A stretch of DNA of 64,000 nucleotides from Phlebotomus papatasi (Eukaryota > Arthropoda > Insecta > Diptera > Psychodidae). Positions within the stretch are counted from its first letter, which is position 1. Each line of letters opens with the position of its first letter. This document shows, one piece after another, positions 34,846 through 48,600 of the stretch. The position numbers and the translations under genes are program-made. Where the stretch lies: assembly GCF_024763615.1 (NCBI RefSeq), contig NC_077223.1, forward strand, positions 87,234,627 through 87,298,626, in the 5' to 3' direction. Below the pieces are notes generated by a model. That model was not told where the DNA came from and searched no databases. It saw only the letters and a program-made list of their open reading frames with translations.

Positions 34846-35603
34846 TAAATCCGTATATGGAATGCATTATGTGTACAACTGAAGTTCCTCTATTTAGCAG
34901 GAAATAATCCGGGATTCTGCATTGCCCTAAAGGGTATCAAGCTCTGACGTGCTATGGGAATCTAAAATTCTCAAATTTTCAAAATTGTTTAACTTATAGT
35001 TCAACGATTTTCTTGCCTCAGACAAATCTGGACGTTTTACATGAGAATTGCAGGAACTCGTCCGGAATCAGTTGAAGTTAACTCAAGCAAAGCAATATGT
35101 TCATTACGTTTTTAGGTATTTTCGTTTTTTTTTTGAAAAATAAAAAAAATAATAAAATTTTAGCAAAAAAAATATGCATGTTTTCCTGTTCCGAAAGATT
35201 AAACGTTCCTGATGCGTCCGGCCTAAAAATTAAACAAAACTCCGGAAATAAACCGGATACAAAATTTGGCATAACGTTTCGTATTTCAATGCATTTTCAG
35301 AGCTCTATGTGAATAATTTCTATTTCATATATCACATGTACTGAACAGTGAGAACTGATTCTCTGACTAAATGGTCTCTTAATTGATTTTCCCTCTGAAA
35401 ATGACCACATGCCCCATGTGTCAGCGACGATTGAGTTGTTGTATGACCAACTGAAAGACACTCTGTAACGTCATCATCCCGCACGTGACTTTGTTACGCT
35501 GAAGCGAGCCTCCGGCTTCTTTCTCAGATATCTCAATCTTGTCTTGAGCAATTGTTCGTATCACACATTCTCATAAAAAATAATACACTTATCAGTTGGC
35601 ACA

Positions 35604-35819
35604 ATGTCGATATACTTTGTTATATTCTTACAAGTGTTTATTAGTGTGCAAATGCTCAAGATAGACTTTGGTGTAGAGCACGAGGCAAGCACGCAATCAG
35701 TCACTTGCCAAAGGTACACCCAGAAGCACATTTCAATTCAAAATATTCCGTACGAAGTTACATGGGTGTTTTTAGAATTAGTTGAACAGCATTATGATTG
35801 TGAAAGAACAATTCTCTGA
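35604..35819 (+). CDS. possible small secreted peptide ORF (71 aa)
   Basis: ATG in acceptable context (GCACAATGT), hydrophobic N-terminus (MSIYFVIFLQVFISVQ) resembling a signal peptide, then a polar region with two cysteines and a stop. The 200 bp upstream is GC-richer than average and includes a CACGTG box near 35493 and a TCAGTT initiator-like motif 13 bp before the ATG; an AATAAA lies near 35958. It sits 670 bp upstream of the transporter start, so it might instead be part of that gene's promoter or a 5' noncoding exon. No homologue is recognised. Confidence 0.25.
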   Translation: MSIYFVIFLQVFISVQMLKIDFGVEHEASTQSVTCQRYTQKHISIQNIPYEVTWVFLELVEQHYDCERTIL

Positions 35820-36490
35820 ACATTTTTCAATACAAATATTGAAACAAATGTGAATACTAGTCTCAGTGCATTGAGCAATTAATTTTGTATAAGATAAAAA
35901 ATAGGTCCATTGAGATTTTCAATGTGATCAATGTGATGTTCTCAACAACTATTGCATAATAAATCTGTGAAAGAATAGGAAGTAGTAACAATAAATTGAA
36001 ATTCCGTGACAATTTTAATATTCTATTTTGATTGTGGAAATGTTAGCAAATAACATAAGTGCAAAATATAGACATTCTTCCTGAAATAGCTCTTATAAAT
36101 ATCTTTGATGTGATTGATGAAATTTTTTTATTTAAAGATTATAAGTGCGATATGATGTTTTAAAAATACAATAGACATCTTGATAAGAAACCGCGCCACC
36201 CACAAATTTGAGTGTACAAAAAAGTACTTTAGATTAAGAATTATCTCGTGCAAATTTGTTGCCAGACGTTTTTTTTTTTGTCAATGTATTATGTAGCACC
36301 TTGAAAGTTGACATCTAATCCCCATTAGATTAAAAATTGAGCACCAATAGTAATCCTGCGTGTGCTTCAGGTATTACTGTATGGTAATTTAGATAAAATA
36401 CTCTGGTGATACATTCCACTTCAACCTGACCACCCAAATGACCAATTGAAGACTACTCGTACTCAAGTTCGGTAGAAGAGTGCAAGCAAG

Positions 36491-36699
36491 ATGGATCAGT
36501 GGCTAAAGGTATCCCTAATGTTGTGCACATTTGGCTTCTTCCGTGAATACCGACCATCAGAGCCATTTGTATTTGAATTTATGTCGGGACCATGGAGGAA
36601 TATTTCAGCAGAGGTCATAAATCGCGAGATTTATCCCATGGGAACGTACTTCTATCTGGGATTGCTCGTTGTGGTTTTCCTAATTACGGATATGCTGAG
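36491..36699 (+). CDS. SLC19 transporter coding exon 1
   Basis: This exon encodes residues 1-69 plus two bases of codon 70. It holds a short amphipathic start, the RPSEP motif, a glycosylation-type NIS at 37-39, EIYP, and transmembrane helix 2 ending in TDML. The donor is GAG|GTGAGT. No obvious TATA box is seen; a TCAAGTT initiator-like site lies about 25-30 bp upstream of the ATG, so the 5' UTR could be short, or an upstream noncoding exon may exist. Confidence 0.92.
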
Positions 36700-39600
36700 G
36701 TGAGTTGATAACTCTGCTTCATTTATCATCAATCTATAATCCCTATATAATGGCAATACTGTTCCACTAAACTCAACGAAAAACATAAGAGGCATGGCAA
36801 AGTCATCAACACTTTGCGGAATGCTCGACAATTGATTACGGATAACAAAAAATCATTTAACAAATAAATCAGTTTGAAATTGTCAAAAAACACATAAAAG
36901 TAATACCCTAGATACACTTCCCAAGAAGCAAAATAGCTGCCTTATAGAACCAAGTATTAAACAAGTCTTTTAGCGGACTTTTAAAAGACTTAAAGTGCGA
37001 ATTTTCTGTTGAAATTCCTATAGACGCTCTTAAGATCCTTAAGAGTGCGACACTTTACTTATAGTAATCTCAGTGATGGAACCAAGAGCGTTATAAGTAA
37101 ATAAAAAGATTTTTTGTTCTATAGTGCCTTACTTAAGGTATTCTACAAGACTATATTAAGAAAAAATTGTTTCTTGTGTTACGACTTAAGCCGAAAGACG
37201 ACTTAGTGAAAAATTACGGAAATGCAATTTGATCATTATTTCTAATATAATTATGCTAAGCCGTCTCTCGACTAATCCCCAGGTCTGTCAAGGCCCTAAG
37301 AACACTATCTTCGAATGACTCAAGCTTCGGACAAATAATTTTTTTCTATGTTCTTTATGGATTTGATCCATGACTCTTTCCAGAACATTTAACTAGAAAT
37401 TGAGAAAATTGAATTTACATATTGAAAAACAAAATGAATTGTTCGAAGCTTGAGTCGTTCGAAGGTAACGCGCTTTTCCCTACCCTTTAAATGAATTTAA
37501 ACTTGTTTCAATAAATCGACAAGAACGCTTTCTAGCCCAAGAAGTAAAATAGCTTCTTTATAGAACCGAGACTTTGACAAGTTTTTTAATGCATCTTTAA
37601 TATGGCTAAAATTATAATTTTGTGCTTAATTTCCTTTATATATTCTGAACTCTTTAAAAGTGTACTACTTGACTTCTAATAGATTATTTAAAAAAAATTG
37701 GTTCTGTAATGCCCTATGTACTGGATAGATCTACATCTACAGCTTAAGCTGAGAGATGGCTTAACGTAATTATAATCAAAATAATGATTAGACTATATTC
37801 TCATCAATTTCCCGCTAAGCTGTCTCTCTTCTTAAGCCGTAAGACCGTCTTCAGACTAGAGGTTTAGCCCAGTTTCCGAGAGTCTCAAAACCTTAAACAG
37901 CAACCGATCTTATTGATTTTTTAAAATGTAATAGGTCATTTGCCCTTAATAATCCAATCCTAAGTCAAAATTTTCCAAAAAATCTTGACTGATAGGATAT
38001 TAGGGAAGTTAAGCCATATGGCTAAGCCTTAGGTCTAAAGCTCATATAATATGTTGAACACATCTACGTTTTAAACCGAGATATAGCTTAGCGTAATTAT
38101 TAGACTATACATTCCCATTAATTTTCCACTAAGCTGTCTCTCAGCTTAAGCCTTGTATCTGTCCAGGGCATTACTTAGAGAACTTTACAGGATTATATTA
38201 TGAAAAAATTGCTTCTTAGTTAGGATTGGTGGGATATGGCCGTCGATTGGGTTGACATGTGTCGAAGAAGCTGTACGCTTTACATATATGAAGAATTCTG
38301 CAAAACAATTGCACATACGAAAACGAAAATACTTCTAGGCTAAACCTTACTGAACATTGATTTCGAAGAACTGTCGAGAAAAATAATTCAAGGCCATTGA
38401 TGTATAGGGACGATTGAGGATACGTTAACCAGAAAAAGAGGACTGGAAAAATTCTTGAATTAGGCTCATATATTTTTCGGTGAATAAGAAAAAAAGCATC
38501 GTAAATTTCTTTTAAAGTTTTTAAGCAATCCAACTAACGTTTGCTGGTTCACCATAGATTTAAACCGATTTAAGGATTACGACAAAACTTGTTTTTCTTT
38601 TTTATGTGGGAACTTGAGGGATAGTTGTTAACATGCAGATCTTGAATCATTATTTTCACCGCTTACTCAAGGTCATATGTAAAGCAACTGTGGAGAGCAT
38701 ATTTTGTAACTGACTGGGATAAATATTAATTTATGTAGATGATTTGGGACTTTAGGAAAGTCTGTACCAGTTTCACCGAATCATAATAATGATTTTTATA
38801 CATTTTCGGAAATTTTTTTTTAAATAAATTGTTAGCCTTTTGAAATCTGTTGTAAATCGCTTAAGAAACCAGTGATGAACCCTGATGAGCTTATGGTAGC
38901 TGAGATCTTTTACAGGTTACCTCAAAATGCACGCAACTCGGAATGCGTGAAAATTCGATTGTCAGTTGAATTTTGGGGGTAAAGAATCTCTAATTAATGA
39001 TCCCAAACCTTCACTGACCATTCCGAATTTTGGCTTTTCGGGATTTTGGCTTTTCGGGATTTTGGCTTCTCGCAATTTTGCCGTTTCAGAATTTTGGCTT
39101 TTCAGAATTCTAGCTTTTCAGTATTTTGACCCATTCGGGATTTGGACCTTTATGGGATTTTGGTTTTCGTTTTTTTTTATTTGATCTTGGTTGACGTTCG
39201 AGATTTCGACTCTTAAGGATTTTGACCCTTTCGGGATTTGGGTTATTCTGGATTTCGATCCATTCGGGATTTTAACCCATTCTGGTTTTAGAACCATTCG
39301 GGATATTGGCTATTCATGGTTTTAGTTTTAGGGATTTAGTGTTCAAGATTTTGGGTTTTCTGGATTTTGATCTATTTGGGATTCTGACCATTCGGGATTC
39401 CAACCTATTCCGGATTTTGGCTTTTGGGATTTTGGCATGCGTGATTTTGGTTATTCAGGATTTTGGCCTATTCGAAACTTTGGCTTTCGGGATTTTCGCG
39501 TTCGGGTTTTTGGCTTTTGAGATTTCAACCCTATTTATAACCCATCATAAGTGCATTTATTACTAAAAATTTACCCCGTTATATAGATTATCGTAAATTT

Positions 39601-42600
39601 TCTACTTTTCAGCCTTTAATCCCATTTTCGAAACCTGAAAAAAAGTGTTTTGGAAACAAAGAAAAATCAAGAGAAAAATATTAAAAAATAATTATAGGGC
39701 TATCGACAAAGTAATTCAGAAGTCATTGTGTTGAATATGGTTCAAGAAAACTTTATGAAAATAATTTCTTCAGACTAGAGCGCCCCTATTGTGAATTTGA
39801 CGAATTTAGAACGTTCTCAAAAGTTAAATCACTTCATGGAAACTATTATTTATCCTCAATTTCAATAAATTAATGGAGTTAAAAATAAAGTCTTCTAGAT
39901 ATTATTAATTCAAGTGATAACTGTTTTTTCGATCAGTTGTTTTCGTTCTTAGCTGATAAGAATAATCTAATGAAGACCTCAGCGTGAAAGCAGAATGTAC
40001 ATTGAAAATTCAAGATTTCATAAGAGATTGGTTCGACTTATATAATTTAGATACTCGAGGCAATTTGTCTAACTCGAAATAGCAAATTTGATTCCTTGAT
40101 CAATCATAAATTGTTAGTGATGAGATTTCTGTATTCAATCATCCATTTCTTATCTTATGATTAGAAATCATCTCATCATAAAATTCCCTGAAAATATGAG
40201 ACATTGATACAATTTAACATTTTTATTACTCGTACAATTTGTACATAGCTGATAAATCTCTATCTCACTATCATGTTTAACCTAATTATTGCCAGTCGCT
40301 CGATTTTCACGTGATTGGGATTATCTAATATTTTCTCCGTATACTATTTTGTAAATATAAACTCACCTTGTGGAGAAAGACATTGCTGAATCACTTCAGG
40401 AATGTGATCTGAAAAGAAATAAAATAAATAAACATTACTGACCACAGTTATATTTATTTTTATTTCTAGGTATAAACCAATCATTGTTCTATCAGCAATT
40501 TCGGGAATTTGCCTCTGGGCCATACTTTTGTGGACTATAACCCTGCAGTGGCTATATGTAAGTGTTAAAGGTGATATGGGAAAACGAAGCTAAGTCTTCC
40601 TTAAAATAATCTTCAAAGAAATGAAACACAATTATTGTTTCTCCTTCCAATCATCTTACAGGTGACACAATTCTTCTATGGATTTTTCATGGCTGCGGAA
40701 GTGGCATATTATACCTACATATATGCCAAAGTAGAGCGTCGCCGGTATCAACAGGTTACCGGACATACACGTTCTGCAATTTTAACAGGTCGATTTCTCG
40801 CAGGGACTACCGCACAGCTTCTAGTCTCCTTTGAACTCATGGATTTCCGAGACTTAAACTACATCTCCTTTGGAAGTAAGTATAATTAATTTGAAACTGA
40901 TTAAGAGGCTTGAAAACAAGATCAAGGCATATGATGTAATATTTTAATGACATTCAAATATTAATAAGTATAAATTCATAATCACGAAAAACGCGTTATT
41001 CCCTCGAGAGTTGTAATTCATTTTCCAAGAGTAAAAGTACCCCATTAAGCACTGTTAAAGCTGTAGATATGAAATATTCTCAAACCCTCAAAACTTGAAT
41101 GCTTTCAATATTTTCTCAAGTACGTGCTCGAAGCAAGAAAGGAGTAAATCACACATGTAAATCGCCTATTGAACGATATTCATGGTACAATAAATGTGAA
41201 ACTCCTTCGCGAGGGTATGTAAATACTGCAAAGAAGCTTTTGGCAAATATTTTCTAACGCCGAATGATATTAAACTCAGAAGACACACAGAAGCTTTAAA
41301 ATTCTTTCCATATGAAACATAATCTTCTATTGTTCCACGCAAGAAATGTGAATATTTCTGAAATGTCGACAAAAAGTATTATATATCAGATAGAAATAAA
41401 CTTTTCAAACTTTAAATATATTGAGATTAGATATTATCATAATCTTGAATATTTTATTGTGGATTAATTTAGGTATACTTCAAAATGTGATTATTGTAGA
41501 AAACAGACATATTTTTAAAACAAACAGTTTGAGATATCTACTAATCTCTTGTGGTGACCCCTTCTAAAATTGATCCGTAACAGAAACAAGAACAGTATTC
41601 AGTTGAGATTTTTTAGTCGTTCAGTTTTTAAGTTTACTTTTAAAATTTAAAATAAATCCTTATTTATTCATTAGTGCTTCAATTTGTGAATGAAGTAAGC
41701 TAAACAATTAAATTTATTTTCATCACGGAAAGACTTAAAATAGAACACACTTTCAATGAATTAAATATAAATACCTGCAAATAAATCCAAGATAATATTA
41801 TTAATCGCAAATTAATTCGGTTCGAAACACCCGGTAAGTCAAAATAAATTATTAAAGCGGTAATGTATTGTAATATTTAATTTTAGTCGATAAAGCCACT
41901 CTTTTTGAAAGTTATTCACAGTTTTAGTAGTAAAATGAATTACCATTTTTGAGGCTACTTATAACGCTTTTATAACAATGAAAACTTTATTTAAAAAAGT
42001 TTTTCTAAACTGCGGCAATTTTAAGATTTACTTTTACAAAAAATTTTACATTTTCAAGTATATTTTCTAAAAAAAAATAGGAAAATTAAGATGTTACGTG
42101 CGTTACGTCGGTCTTGAAAATCAATGAGCAAACATATTAAATTTTATTACATAATATTCTTCAGTACAATAACATTTTTTTTTAGTATAAATTCTCAGAC
42201 ATATTAAAATCATATTAACCACATAATTGAAAATTAAGTCGATAGGTTCTGATTTTCGAAAACTTCTTTGAAAAAAACTGAATGGCCGAAAATAGTAACA
42301 GAAATTTTAACAGCTCTATTTCTTAGAGTTTTATTTCGAGTAAAATAGAATAAAATAAAATTTATTAATTGATGCACAGGTTACATAAATGATAAACACT
42401 TAAGACTATACAATAAAATGGCTTGAATGAATTGAAACTTTGAGAAAATACTTCATTAAATAATTTTTGGTCCCTTAGTATAATTCGTTTAGCCGAATTT
42501 TTTAAATATTCATGGATTTTTTAATAACTTGTAAACTAATTTTTAAAACACTAAAGAAATTCATCGTAAAAATAATGTGGATAATCTCTAAATCCTCAAA

Positions 42601-45600
42601 GCCAAAATTCTGAAAGCCAAAGTACAATATGGATCGATATCCCGAATGGGTCAAAATCCAGAAAAGTTAAAATCCCGAACGGCAACATTCTAAAAGCAAA
42701 AATTACGAACAGTTAAAATCTCGAAAAGCCAAATCCGGAAAGCCAAAATCTTGAAATCCAAAATCTTTAATAGGTAGTTAAAATTGTGTAAAGGACGATA
42801 TTATACGAAGGATAATGTATGGAATTAATGATTTCCCAAAACACTGGATATGCCTTTAAAAAAGGTAGGTGTATTCGTGACATGACATTTTTAAGAATTC
42901 GGGATTATGACTTTTGGAATTTTGGGCGTTCGCGATTTTGTTTTTTTTCGGAATTTTTGCGTACGAGAATTTAGCTTTTTAGAATTTTAGCTTTCCGGAT
43001 TTTTCGGTTCAGTCGGGATTTTGGCTTTTGGGATTTAAAACCTATAAGTCTGCTCATAATTTTTGTTTTCGTGATCTTGGTATTTCGGGATTTTGGCTTT
43101 GTAGATTTTGGCACTCGGTATTTTGACCGAATTTGGGTCTTTCGAAATTTTGGCTTTCGTAATTTTGATCCATACTAGATGTTGTCTGTTCAGGATTTTG
43201 GCGTTCGAGATTTTAGCTTTCCTTAATTTTAGTTTTTCGGGATTTTGGTAAGTTCGGGATTTTGGCTTCCGGGATTTTTTCTTTCTGGATCGCATCTGTT
43301 CAGGATTTGGGTTCATTCCAGATTTTAGCTTTCGGGATTTTGACTTTCGAAACTTTGTTCAGGATTTTGGTTTTTCGGGATTTTGGTTCTTAGGTACATA
43401 CTTTGGCTTTCGGTATTTTGAGTCGGACCCGTGTTATACACATTACACACAATTTTATGCTGATGTAGTGCTCGATTTTCATATAATTCTGATCTTTTTT
43501 TACTGCTAAATTTTTAGGTCGTTCTTTATTTTGTTTCGTTTATTTTTAGAATGCCTTATGCCTAACACACAATAGCTTTTGTTTGTAAATATGTTTTCAA
43601 AATTTCCTATGAGAGTGAGCAAGATAACTAGATCTAGGTTTCACTCACTCTCATAGAAATATTAAAAACATGTTTACAAAACAAATGTTATTGTGCGCTG
43701 GACATTATGACCAAAGCACAATAACTTTTGTTTGTAAATATGTTTTCAAAATTTTCCATGAGAATGAGCGAGATGACTAGATCTAGATCTCACTCATTCT
43801 CATTGAAATATGAAAAACATGTTTACTAAACAAAAGTTATTGTGCTCTGGACATTACTCTCTAAGTAATCCTATTTTTCTATACAAATATTACGCTCCCA
43901 CATTTTTCTTGTACATTAACTTTAATTTATATAATTTTCAGTCTAAATTTTCGAATGATCAATTTTTTTAATGTTCCTATTTTAATTTTCCGAAGATTGG
44001 AGCCTTCAAATATTGAATTAAAATATTTTTATAATTAATATTATTTCAAGTCGAACTTTTTATTGGTTATTATGTTGGAGTAAGTTTTGAGTACTAATGA
44101 TCTTATAATTTTCGCCTATTCAAATTTTTTTTGCGGTTTTATTTCGGCTAAATTATATCATGATACGGCTTATGTAAAACTGACGAAAAGTTGGTCAAAA
44201 AATCGGAAAATAAACTTTTATGTATAGATACCAAAATTGATAAAACTATCAATTGTAGAAATTAACAACATTTCTATAGACTTTATTAACACTAAACCTA
44301 CCAAGACCCGGTCAAATTGACCGGTTTAAAGATAATGCATATTTAAATGGTACAATGTCACCGTCAAAAATTATGAATTTCTTAAAATATGTTTGTTAAT
44401 ATATTTTTCAGAGTTTAAATTTTAATTCTTTGCTCTTTTCCAAGACAAATTTTTTGAGTGTCCTGACTAAAAACGACCAAAAACGGTCGGTAGTTTTAGT
44501 GTTAATCAATTTTCAGTTTAATGAACTATTTTGATCACCACAGGCGATGTGATTACCAACTATTTTTTCTCTGTGTACGGTTCTGCATTAAACCATCGTT
44601 AAATTGAGATTGGGTTCCAGCAATAAGACGGCGGTAAACGCTAATCATAAATCTCGCACTATTCCAAAATTAAAGCGTTGCATTGTTGTGCTATGCATCA
44701 CTGCAAAATTCTCCCAATAATATTATAAGATTTCTAACACTATTTTTCATGTAACGACTGTTTAATTTTCACTTTATTTTTTCAATAGGTAACATTTTAA
44801 ATAGCTGTTTTATATGGAAATAATTCTGCAAATTTAATTCATACGGTGAAACACGCTTCTAAGAACATTTAACTTCTCTAAGGAATTTTGTTATAAAGTT
44901 CTGCTTAACACGTAATTCACGGATCGTAAATTCAAATACAAAATAAACTAGTTGCAAGATGCAAGAAATAATAAATCAACCTGTTCCTCATGCTTGCAGT
45001 GCAACACTTTTCCATGTTAAATTTATTTTGGCTTTCACACTTTTAAAAACTATTTTCTTTTGAATTTAATCATATTAAAAGTTTCTCAGATGGTTATGAA
45101 CATAGTGCTTCATCTTCCATCATGCTCAGTAACCACGAAAAGATATTGAACTATCTTAGAGATTTATGGACTGGACTAATTTCTTATATTCAATTTAATT
45201 CTAACTGAAAATATGAAATTGTATGATCCTATTTGTGATTATTGTTATCATAAGAGTTCATAAAGTACCCAAATTTGTTGCGATACAAGAAAATTGTTAA
45301 GGAAAAATGTATTGCCAGGTCGATAAAAAGATGGTTTAAGTGAATATAACAACACTGCTAACCTCCTTAAAGAGAAAATTGATTTTTCATGGCATAAAAG
45401 GCCTTTCCAGGAGAACCTCAATGAAAATTACGACCATGCTACTTCATGCCGTGAAACATCATAAAACATTCTTTCCGCTTGAAGTTTGAAATGAAGACTT
45501 AATAGTGTACATATTTATGTTCAATTATGTGAATGGGTATCCTTTTAATGTTCTGCAGTGTTGAGCAGTAAATATGTGAAAAGTGTGATTACCATAAAAT

Positions 45601-48600
45601 TTTAACGTGGTGTGAACTCAATATCAAAGAATACGAAAGTCCATCCCCCTTTGGCAGCAATACTTCTACTGTCTTTTCTTAGGGAAAATTAATTGTCTGA
45701 CAAATTAATTGGACATAATTGATTACTTGATGGTCTTTTATCAACATAAAATAATATTTCAAAAGGTCTCTTGACTATTTCTATAGATTTTCCATCTCGA
45801 ATGTCCCATTGTTGATTGCTAAATTGTGTTCTTGAGTTATATCGAGGAGTCTTTTAATTAAGATAAATTTATTTACAGGTCAAATTGTCTCTCTCGGCAT
45901 ATCAATTATTCTTCCATCGGTGGGTGTTAGTATGTACTTCTATTCGAGAAAAAGTCCCATTGAAGGTGTTGAAGTGGTCTCAAATAGTCCACAGTTGAAA
46001 CACGAAGATGTCCCGGAAAATCATTCTTACACAAATCACGCAGTTGATCTATCCCCAGAAGATAATAAGCAATCCAATATGGTTGTACGGAGACGCTTTG
46101 AAGAATTGGATGCTGATGCTTTAAAATCTAGTAAAGTTTTCCTTTTGTTGGATATTGAATCCTTCAAGACTTTTCTATTAAATTGAATGTCCTTTCAGAG
46201 GCTGAATCGGATGTACCAACAAATGGAAGAACATTACAAGACGTCTCTACTGCTGATTCATCACCCATTAAGGATGTTGATGAGAAAGTTCATTTCTCAT
46301 GTCAGAGAGCAACTGTTCTTCTCTGGAAGCACTTTGTGGCCGGCTACAGCAATCGAACTGTCTTCCAGTGGAGTCTATGGTGGGCTCTTGCCATGTGCGG
46401 CTTCCTCCAGGTAAGCTATATGTATATAGTTTTATAGATTCTCTATGGTCTCCCAGAGTTTCTTCAGTGGATTGGTAATAATTTTACTGGTCGATCTCAA
46501 AGAGAAATCACTTATAGTAAAATCCGTTTCTTTTTACAATTTGTCAGCGACATGGAACACAAACGGCACAAACGGTTAGAGATATCGACTTCCGGTCTTC
46601 GGTGACCTTTCTATAAGTGAACACAGTGAAACTTTGAGTAAGGTATGAAAATTGGCAATTAATGTCTTTTAGGCCTGATTAAAGAGACATAACATAGCTT
46701 TCCAAAACGTCATCTTGAATCAGAATCGAGAGAGCGATATAAGGTCTTCCTCCGTTCACCGTATGTTTGGAAAACATTTCGAAATCGAATTTTGGAAAGT
46801 CAAAGTTAAACAACTTTGGAGGGTCCATTTCTCAACTGATTTGTTTAAATTTGGATCTGTTTGAAAGGTCTTGAAATTTTTAATACGACTGTATTGAACT
46901 TAATCGATAATGAATCGGTAAAATATCCGTAAATGTTCTATCTTCCACGAATATTTTTCAAAAATCTTTCTTATTTGCCCAAAAGCTTGTAATACTGCTA
47001 GAGGCCAAATTGTAAGAGATATCGATTTCGAATAATTGAAAACCCTCCCCGATAAGTCAATATTATCTAGTATAGACTATTGTTCTTTTTTTCCTCGCTG
47101 CTTCTCTTTCAAAATCTTTTTTTTTTTTTTTTGAGTATTTTTCGACGAATGATTTTAATAATTGGGGACCGATGTGTGTCGGGGGATGGGTAATTTAAAA
47201 AACGATTTTCTCAAAGCTTTCGACTAGGACTAAGAGCCTTCCTCGGTAGCAAAGCAAGAAAAATGTAGATTTGACCACTGAGATAGGCTTGGAGTCCGAT
47301 CCCAAAAGCTTGGGGAAAATTGTCTTTTTCTAAAAACTTTCCCATGTCCCGACATGTTTTTGTTTGTGTTATGTCAAAAACGGCTCCTAGAATTTTCGGA
47401 TAGGGCGGCGGCATTATTTGTGGCCACTGTCTGACTTATGGGCTCCCCGCAAAAACAATTTTACATTGTCAAAAAATGCTTTCGGAAAACCTCAAAATTA
47501 AAAATATTACAAGGTCTTTTTTTTCTTTGGACAATTCAAACTTCTACTCATTCGACTAAACTATGTTTTTCGTACTTTATGTGGATCGTTTTTTGTGTGG
47601 GGTTGGACAATATCATGATTTTCAGATTTGGAAGGTTTTTTTAGGAATTCATTTTCACTGACTTTCAACCTTTTTAGCAATTTTTCTTTAGGTACGTTTT
47701 TGTTTTGATATGATGTGTCAAAAGCTCTGGGAAAGATTGAAAAAGTGGTTTTCTTTGTGAAGTGACTTCAAATCCACGGCCATCACCGGAGGGTCCCCTA
47801 TCCTAAAAGTCCTATTTCTTTTTTTTTAGAAATTTTATCCTATTTGAAATTTTTGAAAATAATAATGCAGGAAAGGTTGATACTGGTTTATGCAATTTAA
47901 TGTAGTTTAGCTCACTAAACACAATTTTTTCACTAGTTTAGTAGTTAGAATGATGTGGGGGACAATTTAATTAGGCCGTCCTTGAAATAGGATTATTTCT
48001 TCTATCTTTAATTAAATTTGACGAAACGAAATTTGAAACGAAATTACACTGTTATAATGCTCAGTTTTATTTTGAAATAGGAGAAAAAATCATATTTGAA
48101 AAGTGACTTAGGGTAAGTGTGCCAAATTCCGGCCAGCTTGCAATTTCGGCCACCTTTTTTGTTCCTCGAATTTCCATGATTTTTTAGTTTTTACATACTC
48201 TAGAGATTATACAATGAAAAAGAATAACAAAAAATGTAGCTTCGACAAACGAGATGACGTGAAAAAGATATTGGAAGAATTCCCGAAGGGCAAGAAACTA
48301 TGAGAATGAAGGTGGCCGAAATAGGGCACCAAAGCTATGTCTACATTTTTATTCATTTTAAAATGTATTATGAATAATTTTAAAGTAAATAAAGACGACA
48401 AACTGTCTACAAGGTTCCAAGCAACACTCTTACAAAAGAAAGAATAAAAGAAATCAATTTTTATTTAAAATATTACATTTTAAACTTGAGACTTTGACGC
48501 TTGCATGCAACTATGCCGAAATTTGGCACACTTACCCTTATTCAAAGACAGAACTAAATTATTCTTTTTAATCATTCTTTCGTAGCATTCACTACTTAAA

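Larger units (their letters stand above)
36925..38220. repeat. nest of MITEs inside an AAGAAGCAAAATAGC-type element
   Basis: AAGAAGCAAAATAGCTGCCT near 36927 and AAGAAGTAAAATAGCTTCTT near 37539 are left ends of one family. GAAAAAATTGTTTCTTG near 37163 and GAAAAAATTGCTTCTTAG near 38201 are right ends. The second copy is split by members of two other MITE families (37715, 37848, 38046), giving an insertion order. All lies in SLC19 intron 1. Confidence 0.6.

Noticed and set aside
39306..39566. ORF with repeated FGILAFGIL, resembling a membrane protein
   Set aside because: Same minisatellite unit (GGGATTTTGGC) translated; no start context or splice support.
46187..46414. Alternative frame over SLC19 exon 5 (75 aa)
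   Set aside because: It is out of frame with the conserved HFVAGYSNRTVFQWSLWWALA reading; a shadow ORF.
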